Of a stretch of DNA of 5,256 nt, positions 1-5,256 are shown piece by piece. The notes beneath the pieces are model-generated. The model did not search any database. It was not told the DNA's origin and was given only the letters and a program-made list of their open reading frames with translations. The translations under genes and the position numbers were made by a program. This DNA comes from Spirochaeta sp. (GTDB lineage Bacteria > Spirochaetota > Spirochaetia > DSM-2461). The stretch lies in the NCBI GenBank assembly GCA_030592625.1, contig JAUVIY010000199.1, positions 1-5,256 of the forward strand. Reading direction: 5' to 3'. Within the stretch, counting starts at the first letter, position 1, and each line of letters opens with the position of its first letter.

Positions 1-1464
1 CTCATCGGCATTATTGAAGGTATCCAGGGTTCCATCTCCCGGAAGCAGCATGATCCCCGTTGCCGGATCGGTGCCGTTGTTAAGGGTTATCTCGAAAACC
101 TTGGCCAGGTTCAGCCAGGAGCCTTTGGCCGCAAAATCCCATTTGCCCGGGACTGAAGCTTCGATACAACCCACCGGGGCCCATGTGTATAGATCTTCCT
201 CGGCTATGCCCATATGCTTCAGGATTCTCATGACTCCCGGGTCGTTGTAGAGCGCCGGCTGACCGCCCTTGTGTTCATGGATAACTTCCAGGGCCCGGTG
301 CATGAATTCGTCGGATGTGCCTTCGAACCACTTCAGGGAAACCGATGGTTTGGTTAAGCCCATCTCAGCGGTGGTATCCAGTACGATGAGCGTGAGATCG
401 TTCACCGCATCTTTACCGTCTGCCGTCTGGCCTCCAATGGCCAGATTCTCGGCCAGGTGATATCCGGGGAAATATTCGCTGTCGGGCCATGAGCGGAGTT
501 TGTTGATCTCGTTGGCCTTGATGAAAAATGATTCCACGAGTTCCAGGGCGAAATCCCGTGTGATGATTCCTTTTCCGATATCGTTTTTCATGTAGGGCCA
601 GAGGTATTGATCGAAACGTCCGAGGGAAATGGCATGGCCGTTGGTTTCAATCTGCAGTATAAGCTGGATGAACCAAACGGTCTGTATGGCCTGCCAGAAT
701 GTTTTTGCCGGACCGGCCGGAACCTGCCGGCAATTGTCGGACATGGTGAGCAGTTCCTGTTTTCTGACCGGATCAGCGGCACTGTCCGCCATTTCGGCGA
801 GTTTATCCGCAAAGCGGCCGGCGAAATTGATGACAGCCTTATTGGTAAGAATAACCGCCTGGAGGAACCAGTACTGAGAAATCGTGCCGGGTTCCGTCAG
901 ATCCAGCTCATCAAGCCTCTTCTGTGCCTGAGCAATGACACCGTTCAGGCCTTCTTTGAGAACCATTTCATGATCGGGAAGGACATTACCGAGACCGGCC
1001 GCCGTACACCATGTGTCGTCGATAGCGTTGATTTCCCAAGCCACTTTGGCCTGTTCCGGGAGCTGGCTCCATATGCTGTTGAAGAGTGTTTTATTCTTCC
1101 AGTAGTCGATGGTTTCGAGGATCTGCTCTTTGGCTTTCTCATCAACAGTGAACTGATCACAGGGGCGCTGGGCAAAATGGTACGGTTCTCCCCGGAACTC
1201 GTTGACGATCCAGTCGGTGGAGTATTCCGGAAAAACCGGTGCGGCGCGGACGGAACCGGCCTGATTTCCAACCAGGAGTTCTCCGTCTCTGACGAAGATG
1301 GTCATGGAATCGAGGACGTTATAAAAGGATTGAGCCCGCCTCTTTACTATGGGCTGTCCTTCACTTTTTTTCATGGATTCAGTAAATATGACAGCGCGTT
1401 CCGGACAGATTCCGGGAAACTTTTCGAACAGTCCGTCACGGAGTTTTTGAATTCTGTTGGTCAT
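1..1464 (-). CDS. Glycyl radical enzyme (PFL/glycerol dehydratase superfamily), N-terminal 488 residues, cut by window edge
   Basis: The minus strand is open without a stop from ATG 1464-1462 to the left edge. It encodes the PFL-type barrel domain of a glycyl radical enzyme. Such enzymes use a C-terminal glycyl radical to make a thiyl radical on a catalytic cysteine, which attacks the substrate. Visible landmarks are ETNGHAISLGRFDQYL (residues 273-288), GGQPALYND (400-408) and the cysteine-loop motif APVGCIEASVPGKWDF (429-444), giving catalytic Cys433 and Glu435. These numbers equal those I recall for Clostridium butyricum glycerol dehydratase. The usual length is about 780-810 residues, so the glycyl radical motif lies outside the window; this is truncation by the window, not a broken gene. 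An AGGGGG ribosome site (complement of 1471-1476) sits 6 nt before the ATG. By eye, the usual GH, NGHS and WHDAAFFN segments read GN, NGHA and FAAKGSWLN here, so the substrate is probably not glycerol. The family call is firm; the substrate is unknown. Confidence 0.93.
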   Translation of the reverse strand, partial: MTNRIQKLRDGLFEKFPGICPERAVIFTESMKKSEGQPIVKRRAQSFYNVLDSMTIFVRDGELLVGNQAGSVRAAPVFPEYSTDWIVNEFRGEPYHFAQRPCDQFTVDEKAKEQILETIDYWKNKTLFNSIWSQLPEQAKVAWEINAIDDTWCTAAGLGNVLPDHEMVLKEGLNGVIAQAQKRLDELDLTEPGTISQYWFLQAVILTNKAVINFAGRFADKLAEMADSAADPVRKQELLTMSDNCRQVPAGPAKTFWQAIQTVWFIQLILQIETNGHAISLGRFDQYLWPYMKNDIGKGIITRDFALELVESFFIKANEINKLRSWPDSEYFPGYHLAENLAIGGQTADGKDAVNDLTLIVLDTTAEMGLTKPSVSLKWFEGTSDEFMHRALEVIHEHKGGQPALYNDPGVMRILKHMGIAEEDLYTWAPVGCIEASVPGKWDFAAKGSWLNLAKVFEITLNNGTDPATGIMLLPGDGTLDTFNNADE

Positions 1465-1480
1465 AACCAACCCCCTGTTA

Positions 1481-1494
1481 TGAAAACGGTTTCA
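1481..1494. promoter_or_regulatory. LacI-type operator O1 (GRE promoter)
   Basis: Read on the minus strand this is TGAAACCGTTTTCA, a 14-bp palindrome with one mismatched pair and a central CpG, typical of LacI/GalR-family operators. It starts 10 nt downstream of the predicted -10 box of the GRE and ends 16 nt before the GRE start codon, so a bound repressor would block initiation or early elongation. It matches the third operator at 13 of 14 positions. An extra half-site TGAAAC lies 11 bp upstream (complement of 1500-1505). Confidence 0.8.
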
Positions 1495-1504
1495 AAGTAG
1501 TTTC

Positions 1505-1533
1505 ATATTAACACGCGTTATAGGGTGAATCAA
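1505..1533 (-). promoter_or_regulatory. Predicted sigma-70 type promoter of the GRE gene
   Basis: On the minus strand a -35 box TTGATT (complement of 1528-1533) is separated by exactly 17 nt from a -10 box TAATAT (complement of 1505-1510). Each matches the consensus at 4 of 6 positions. Transcription would start near 1498, just before the operator, giving a short leader of about 35 nt with the AGGGGG ribosome site. The box quality is moderate; the placement relative to operator and gene is the main support. Confidence 0.6.
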
Positions 1534-1542
1534 ATGAAAATT

Positions 1543-1562
1543 TTGAATATTCGGCGAATCAA
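1543..1562. repeat. Small inverted repeat between the two divergent promoters
   Basis: The stretch contains TTGA and TCAA ends 12 nt apart, a perfect 8-bp palindrome GAATATTC (1545-1552) and the 11-bp inverted repeat ATTCGGCGAAT (1549-1559). It lies about 55 nt upstream of the expected GRE start site, where an activator could bind. It does not match the LacI-type operators in this window. The site could be chance in an AT-rich spacer. Confidence 0.25.
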
Positions 1563-1603
1563 TCCTTCTTTGATCCCTCTCATGGCCCATGCCGGGAGTT
1601 TTA

Positions 1604-1632
1604 TTGACAGCTTCAATATTGCCCACTACCAT
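1604..1632 (+). promoter_or_regulatory. Predicted sigma-70 type promoter of the lacI-type regulator operon
   Basis: A perfect -35 box TTGACA (1604-1609) is followed after 17 nt by TACCAT (1627-1632), which matches the -10 consensus at 4 of 6 positions. Transcription would begin near 1639, directly at the operator. The promoter should serve the regulator, the activase, and the DUF4037 and DUF4125 genes, because no other promoter or terminator is evident between them. Confidence 0.65.
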
Positions 1633-1639
1633 TACTGGG

Positions 1640-1657
1640 ATTGAAATCGATTTCAAT
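1640..1657. promoter_or_regulatory. LacI-type operator O2 (autoregulatory, perfect palindrome)
   Basis: ATTGAAATCGATTTCAAT is a perfect 18-bp palindrome with a central CpG. Its core TGAAATCGATTTCA (1642-1655) begins 9 nt after the predicted -10 box and ends just before the ribosome site of the regulator gene. The position indicates that the LacI-family protein represses its own operon. It is the most symmetric of the three sites, so it may be the tightest. Confidence 0.85.
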
Positions 1658-1663
1658 AAAGGA
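1658..1663 (+). promoter_or_regulatory. Ribosome binding site that fixes the regulator start at GTG 1673
   Basis: AAAGGA lies 9 nt before GTG 1673, inside an AAAGGAAAAGG purine run. This is the only good Shine-Dalgarno sequence near the 5' end of the reading frame. The upstream in-frame ATG at 1589 precedes both the predicted promoter and the operator, so it would not be transcribed from this promoter. Confidence 0.75.
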
Positions 1664-1672
1664 AAAGGCCTT

Positions 1673-2707
1673 GTGGGTCAATATAACATCACCGAGATAG
1701 CCAGACTCTGTGAGACTTCACCTGCCACGGTTTCCCGGGTCCTTAACAATCCGGATATTGTTGCGGCACCACTGAGAAATCGTATTAAATTAAAAATGGA
1801 AGAACTGGGCTATCGCCCGAATCCCTTCGCTTCACGCCTCAGTTCCCAGTCGCGGTGGGGTCTGGCGTTATTTGTATTTGACATCCTTAATCCGTTTTTT
1901 GCCCTGATTGTACGGAGAATCAGTCATCTGGCCATGGAGCAGCACATTCCTCTCACGGTATGTGATACCGAAAATAATGAAGAAAAGGAACGAATCTATC
2001 TGGATTATCTTCTGGATAACAAGGTGGGCGGTATCATTTTCTCCGAGGGTATCTCCAGTACCACAATCGAAAGGGCTCGGTTATCCACGGAAACGGTGCT
2101 GCTCGATCGTCATTTCCAGGAAGGGTTGATTTCCGAAGTTACCAGCGATAACTACCAGGGTGGATGCCAGGCTACCGATTATCTGATTCAACTGAATCAT
2201 TGTAACATCGGTTTCATCGGGGGACCTGATGGTTGGACCTCGGCGGAGGATCGTTACAGGGGGTATCGGGATACACTGGAACGTAATGATATTCCGTTCA
2301 GGCCGGAACTCGTTTATCAGGGTGATCTGCGTTTCGAATCAGGAATCGGCGCTCTCGAATACTTTCTAACACTTCCCGAATGGCCATCCGCAATCTTCAG
2401 TGCCAACGATCAAATGGCTTTCGGAGTACTGACCAAGGCGAACAGTATGAAGATTTCCATACCCGGGGATATTTCGCTGGTCGGCTTCGATGACATACCG
2501 TTATACAGTCTGTATACCACCAAACTTACGGCAGTTCAGCAGAATATCGAAGCCCTTTGTGAAAGCTCCTTTAAAATAATGATGACCAAGATCAGCCAGG
2601 AACAAGACCTGGAGGGAATGAACCGAGAGGTTAATGATCGGATCGTTATCCCTACAAAGCTGAAAATCGGAGAAACTTGCGGAAAATGTCTCCAGAGAAC
2701 CGGTTAA
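1673..2707 (+). CDS. LacI/GalR-family transcriptional regulator
   Basis: This 344-residue protein has the normal family length. Residues 6-25 form the N-terminal helix-turn-helix (ITEIARLCETSPATVSRVLN), followed by ELGYRPNPFASRL, the hinge helix, with Leu56 where LacI-type proteins insert a leucine into the central CpG of the operator. The periplasmic-binding-protein-like effector domain follows, with DRHF at 145-148, AND around 244-246 and GFDD at 271-274. The effector is probably a small sugar-like or diol-like molecule linked to the GRE pathway, but the sequence does not identify it. The GTG start is chosen because it follows AAAGGA and because the palindrome at 1640-1657 would otherwise be inside the gene. 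The gene is first in a plus-strand operon and its 3' end overlaps the activase gene. All three operators in the window are likely targets. Confidence 0.93.
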   Translation: MGQYNITEIARLCETSPATVSRVLNNPDIVAAPLRNRIKLKMEELGYRPNPFASRLSSQSRWGLALFVFDILNPFFALIVRRISHLAMEQHIPLTVCDTENNEEKERIYLDYLLDNKVGGIIFSEGISSTTIERARLSTETVLLDRHFQEGLISEVTSDNYQGGCQATDYLIQLNHCNIGFIGGPDGWTSAEDRYRGYRDTLERNDIPFRPELVYQGDLRFESGIGALEYFLTLPEWPSAIFSANDQMAFGVLTKANSMKISIPGDISLVGFDDIPLYSLYTTKLTAVQQNIEALCESSFKIMMTKISQEQDLEGMNREVNDRIVIPTKLKIGETCGKCLQRTG

Positions 2708-3630
2708 ATCCCGTTATGGTTTCTTCAGCAACAGTTTTCGACATCGAGCGCTATGCAACCGAGGACGGTCCCGGCATTCGAAGTGTTGTCTTCTTCAAGG
2801 GCTGCAATCTTCGCTGCAGCTGGTGTCAGAATCCGGAATCCCACAGCAGCAGTCCCCAGATTATGTACTATAGCAAACAGTGCATTTCATGCGGCCGATG
2901 CGTCGAGGCATGTCATACAGATGCTGTAAATAATATTCAGCCTTTCAGATTTGTCACTGATCATGAAAAGTGTGATTTATGCAAAAGATGTATCGATGTC
3001 TGCTTCACGAATTCCCGTAAAATTGTCGGGCGTCAGATGCCGCTGGATGAAATTATGGACGAGCTCAGAAAAGACAAAACCTATTACAGGGAATCGAATG
3101 GCGGAGTAACATTTTCTGGTGGAGAGCCGCTGCTTCAGGCTCAAGCGGTGTTGTATCTTGCTCGCAGCTGCAGGGAAGAAGGCATCCATACGGCGCTGGA
3201 AACCGCTGGTTTTGTGCCATGGTCTGCATTCGAAAATCTTCATCCCTGGCTGAATCTGCTCTATTTTGATCTGAAACATATCGACTCCGATATCCATAGT
3301 CAGTATACCGGAGTGCCTATTGAACCGATTCTTGAGAATATCCGTCGAGCCGGTGAATTATTCGACAATATCGTTGTCAGAATCCCTGTTGTTCCGGGAG
3401 TGAACGACTCACATGATACCCAGGGCCGTATGATGGGTTTCCTTGCCGGGCAAACGGCGGTCAGGAATGTTGAACTGCTTCCATTCCATCGACTGGGAAT
3501 GACCAAATATGAAGGTCTCGGGATGCGGTATGCCATGGAAAACGTTGTAAATGTACGAAAATCAGATTGTGAACCATTTGCGGAAATCGGCCGGGGCATG
3601 GGACTGACGGTACGAGTAGGCGCCGGTTGA
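2686..3630 (+). CDS. Glycyl radical enzyme activating enzyme (radical SAM, with two ferredoxin-type clusters)
   Basis: This 314-residue protein should use S-adenosylmethionine and a [4Fe-4S] cluster to abstract hydrogen from the radical glycine of its partner GRE. It carries DGPGIRS (27-33), the radical SAM motif GCNLRCSWC with Cys40, Cys44 and Cys47 (CX3CX2C), then two CX2CX2CX3C ferredoxin motifs (Cys66/69/72/76 and Cys96/99/102/106), then SGGEP (144-148) for SAM binding. The two inserted clusters separate it from the short PflA type and fit activases of dehydratase and decarboxylase GREs. The natural partner is the divergent GRE at 1-1464. The start is uncertain: ATG 2686 has GGAG 13 nt upstream, TTG 2677 has the same GGAG only 4 nt upstream, and ATG 2716 has no ribosome site but begins 8 nt after the regulator stop and fits the usual family N-terminus. 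The overlap suggests translational coupling with the regulator. Confidence 0.93.
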   Translation: MSPENRLNPVMVSSATVFDIERYATEDGPGIRSVVFFKGCNLRCSWCQNPESHSSSPQIMYYSKQCISCGRCVEACHTDAVNNIQPFRFVTDHEKCDLCKRCIDVCFTNSRKIVGRQMPLDEIMDELRKDKTYYRESNGGVTFSGGEPLLQAQAVLYLARSCREEGIHTALETAGFVPWSAFENLHPWLNLLYFDLKHIDSDIHSQYTGVPIEPILENIRRAGELFDNIVVRIPVVPGVNDSHDTQGRMMGFLAGQTAVRNVELLPFHRLGMTKYEGLGMRYAMENVVNVRKSDCEPFAEIGRGMGLTVRVGAG

Positions 3631-4559
3631 TTATAAAGGGCCTGGAACTGGCACGTCGATACTATTCCGAAGTCGTTCTCCCGGAATTTATGGAAAGGGC
3701 ATCCGATACAATTGATTCCATGACTTTCGGGCTGGCAGGTCCGGGGTCGGAATGCTATGGCTATGATGATGAAATCTCCCGTGACCATGACTGGGGTCCC
3801 AGGGTCTGTATCTGGATTCCGGAAAACCTGTATGAGAGACACTTCGGGATTCTTCAGAATATCTATGAAGGGTTGGATCACAATTTCCTCGGATTCGATC
3901 CCGTCAAACGTCTGGATACCCGGGTACGGAGGGACGGGATACTGTCGACAGCCCGTTTCTACAGTAATTATCTGGGTAGTGATCGGCCGCCGGAAACTCT
4001 TCGGGACTGGCTGCTGATGCCTGAGGAGGCGTTGTCTCTTTGTACCAATGGAGAGGTGTTCAGGGAAGGTTCCGGAAATTTCATGGTTATGCGTAAAGTA
4101 TTGCTCTCCTATTTTCCCCGGGATATCCGGCTGAAAAAGATAGCATCCCGATGTAAAGCTGCCGCTCAGCATGGACAGTACAATCTATGGAGGGCCTTTC
4201 AGCGCAAAGACCTTCTAGCGGTTCAGTTCCATAAAGCCGGTTTTACCCGTGAAATTGCATCCCTTGTGTTTCTTCTTAGCCGTACCTATCGTCCTTTCGG
4301 CAAGTGGATTTTCAGAGGGCTTGATAACCTGGGCTCTCTGGGACCGGATGTGAAAAAGTATCTTCGGAATTTTACTGAAACACATGACGAGAGGAATCTG
4401 CGCAGCATATTGGAAGGATGTGTGGAAGAACTCATAGATGAACTTGTACGGCAGGACCTGACACCTCGGATGGGTTCCTTCCTGTACGATTTTGGCGTTG
4501 AAATTGAACGGTGTATCGAAGATGTATCCCTCAGAAAGGAACTGGGCTCGATCGGATAG
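3627..4559 (+). CDS. Predicted nucleotidyltransferase-fold protein with DUF4037 region
   Basis: The 310-residue protein has no signal peptide or membrane segment. Residues 35-64 carry the pattern of the nucleotidyltransferase superfamily: GPGS (38-41), then 11 residues, then DHD with Asp53 and Asp55, in the context YDDEISRDHDWG (46-57). These residues would bind metal and nucleotide. Residues of about 120-230 look like DUF4037, with LPE-like LMPEEAL, TNGEVFREGSGNF (140-152), AQHGQYN (180-186) and RPFGKWIFRG (222-231). The rest is largely helical in character. The target is unknown: it could transfer a nucleotide to a protein or small molecule, or be a binding relic. The start is TTG, overlapping the activase stop in TTGA and preceded by AGTAGG 6 nt upstream; this implies coupled translation. 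Family assignment is from remembered motifs and is fairly secure, but the biochemical role is inference. Confidence 0.85.
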   Translation: MIIKGLELARRYYSEVVLPEFMERASDTIDSMTFGLAGPGSECYGYDDEISRDHDWGPRVCIWIPENLYERHFGILQNIYEGLDHNFLGFDPVKRLDTRVRRDGILSTARFYSNYLGSDRPPETLRDWLLMPEEALSLCTNGEVFREGSGNFMVMRKVLLSYFPRDIRLKKIASRCKAAAQHGQYNLWRAFQRKDLLAVQFHKAGFTREIASLVFLLSRTYRPFGKWIFRGLDNLGSLGPDVKKYLRNFTETHDERNLRSILEGCVEELIDELVRQDLTPRMGSFLYDFGVEIERCIEDVSLRKELGSIG

Positions 4560-4570
4560 GAGTTTAACAG

Positions 4571-5125
4571 ATGAGTCAGGATAGCGTGAATAAGAAAGGT
4601 ATCGTAAATCGGATTCTTGATATTGAGGTGAAGATGTTCCTGAGCGTACCGACGGGTGAAGAACCGGCCTGCCGAGCTGATATCGAGAACATGAGACTTC
4701 ACCGCCGGGGGCAATTTGCCGGTTGGTCGGTCGGAACTTGTGAAAGCTATCTCCAGGATCTTGAAACAGCCGAAGCCTCAGGGAAAAACCTGCTGACTCT
4801 GAAATATGCCCGAATGGATAATCGCATCCCCTCCCTCTCGGAAAGCCCTGATATTCCCTATATCCGCGATTGCTACGTTGAATGGCAGAAGCTGATTATC
4901 AACAGATATCCAAATGTCATGCGTGGTGGTCGTGATATTGACGGCTTCAGTAACTATCTCAGCTCAGAGCTGGAAACATATTCGGATAAAACCCTGGTAC
5001 TTCTTCGGTCGGATGTCGACGTCTGTCGACAGACCGGAGGAAACATATCTCTTGAAGTCTATGAGTCTCTGGCCGGACAGTCGGGATATGCTTCACTGGA
5101 TGAAATGGAGAAGGATCTGAAATAA
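4571..5125 (+). CDS. DUF4125 family protein
   Basis: This 184-residue soluble protein of unknown function resembles DUF4125. The features I recognise are IVNRILDIEVKMF near the N-terminus, a cysteine at 34 where family members often have a conserved Cys, MRLHRRGQFAGW (41-52), DLETAEASGKNLLTLKYARM (63-82), an EWQ-YP segment (104-114) and the C-terminal ELETYSDKTL (133-142). It looks mostly helical, with no transmembrane segment. Translation starts at ATG 4571 after TAGGAG, whose TAG is the stop codon of the DUF4037 gene, leaving an 11-nt gap. DUF4125 and DUF4037 are, from memory, found side by side or fused in other anaerobes, so the two products probably act together. Nothing in the sequence identifies a reaction. 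It is the last gene of the visible operon and no clear terminator hairpin follows. Confidence 0.78.
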   Translation: MSQDSVNKKGIVNRILDIEVKMFLSVPTGEEPACRADIENMRLHRRGQFAGWSVGTCESYLQDLETAEASGKNLLTLKYARMDNRIPSLSESPDIPYIRDCYVEWQKLIINRYPNVMRGGRDIDGFSNYLSSELETYSDKTLVLLRSDVDVCRQTGGNISLEVYESLAGQSGYASLDEMEKDLK

Positions 5126-5154
5126 TTCAATAGCTAACATGTAATGTAACAAAG

Positions 5155-5181
5155 TTGACATTTATACAGGAAACGTAACAT
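5155..5181 (+). promoter_or_regulatory. Weak candidate second promoter upstream of the right-hand operon
   Basis: A perfect -35 hexamer TTGACA (5155-5160) is present, but the best -10 match is TAACAT (5176-5181) after only 15 nt. The promoter at 5188-5215 is far better, so this one may be non-functional or a remnant. GTAACA occurs at both 5146-5151 and 5175-5180, which may reflect local duplication. Confidence 0.2.
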
Positions 5182-5187
5182 TTTAAC

Positions 5188-5215
5188 TTGACTTAATTTC
5201 AGTATGAGTTACAAT
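5188..5215 (+). promoter_or_regulatory. Predicted sigma-70 type promoter for the gene beyond the right edge
   Basis: A -35 box TTGACT (5188-5193, 5 of 6) and a -10 box TACAAT (5210-5215, 5 of 6) are separated by 16 nt. Transcription would start near 5222 and read rightward out of the window. No start codon with a ribosome site is visible before the edge, so the target gene begins beyond 5256. This is the strongest promoter match of the three in the window. Confidence 0.72.
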
Positions 5216-5224
5216 TCTATCAGT

Positions 5225-5240
5225 CTGAAACCGATTTCAG
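5225..5240. promoter_or_regulatory. LacI-type operator O3 (right-hand promoter)
   Basis: CTGAAACCGATTTCAG is a 16-bp palindrome with one mismatched pair and a central CpG. Its core TGAAACCGATTTCA (5226-5239) starts exactly 10 nt after the -10 box, the same offset as at the GRE promoter. Its shared sequence and geometry point to control by the regulator encoded at 1673-2707. Confidence 0.8.
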
Positions 5241-5256
5241 TGTAAATTAAAACATA

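Noticed and set aside
607..1500. Long plus-strand reading frame of 297 codons
   Set aside because: It runs antisense to the GRE, whose minus-strand frame has clear family motifs; its own translation resembles no known family, and it ends across the GRE promoter region.
1589..1672. N-terminal extension of the LacI-type regulator from ATG 1589
   Set aside because: It would put the predicted promoter and the perfect operator inside the gene, has no convincing ribosome site, and adds 28 residues before a helix-turn-helix that normally begins within the first few residues.
3300..4172. Long minus-strand reading frame of 290 codons
   Set aside because: It is antisense to the activase and DUF4037 genes and its translation shows no recognisable domain; the plus-strand genes explain the region.
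4286..4714. Minus-strand reading frame across the DUF4037-DUF4125 junction
   Set aside because: It overlaps both plus-strand genes and shows no family resemblance; it is a shadow frame.
3627..5125. Minimal nucleotidyltransferase/HEPN toxin-antitoxin pair
   Set aside because: The DUF4037 protein is much larger than a minimal nucleotidyltransferase antitoxin, and I see no RX4-6H motif of HEPN toxins in the DUF4125 protein; the metabolic operon context also argues against it.
5126..5187. Rho-independent terminator after the DUF4125 gene
   Set aside because: No GC-rich stem followed by a T run is visible; only short AT-rich repeats occur, so termination may be elsewhere or Rho-dependent.
1..5256. 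CRISPR array, tRNA, rRNA or insertion sequence
   Set aside because: No regularly spaced repeats, cloverleaf-like genes, transposase motifs or terminal inverted repeats were seen; the window is almost fully occupied by the genes listed.

Overview
The window is a compact, catabolic-looking locus built around a glycyl radical enzyme (GRE), so the host is very probably an anaerobic or facultatively anaerobic bacterium of middling GC content. Gene style (LacI-type control, CX3CX2C activase with two ferredoxin clusters, DUF4037/DUF4125 partners) would suit a free-living spirochaete or a clostridium. The sequence alone does not settle which.

Layout. Bases 1-1464, minus strand: the first 488 codons of a GRE of the glycerol-dehydratase/pyruvate formate-lyase superfamily, running off the left edge before its C-terminal glycyl radical loop. 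Bases 1465-1672: a divergent control region with a promoter facing each way and a LacI-type palindrome just downstream of each -10 box. Bases 1673-5125, plus strand: four tightly packed genes, namely a LacI-family regulator, a GRE-activating radical SAM enzyme, a predicted nucleotidyltransferase-fold protein with a DUF4037 region, and a DUF4125 protein. The genes overlap or are separated by at most 11 nt, so they look like one operon. Bases 5126-5256: an intergenic stretch with a third promoter and operator pointing right, to a gene outside the window.

How it fits together. Three near-identical palindromes (consensus TGAAAYCGWTTTCA) lie 9 or 10 nt downstream of three predicted -10 boxes. The LacI protein therefore probably represses the GRE, itself with its operon, and the next operon to the right, and releases them when the substrate or a derivative is present. 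The activase would install the glycyl radical on the divergent GRE. The DUF4037 and DUF4125 proteins have no established function known to me; their co-transcription with the activase suggests an accessory role in this pathway.

The most interesting points are the regulon deduced from the three operators, the uncharacterised DUF4037-DUF4125 pair tied to a GRE, and departures of the GRE from the usual diol-dehydratase active site, which suggest a substrate other than glycerol or propanediol.
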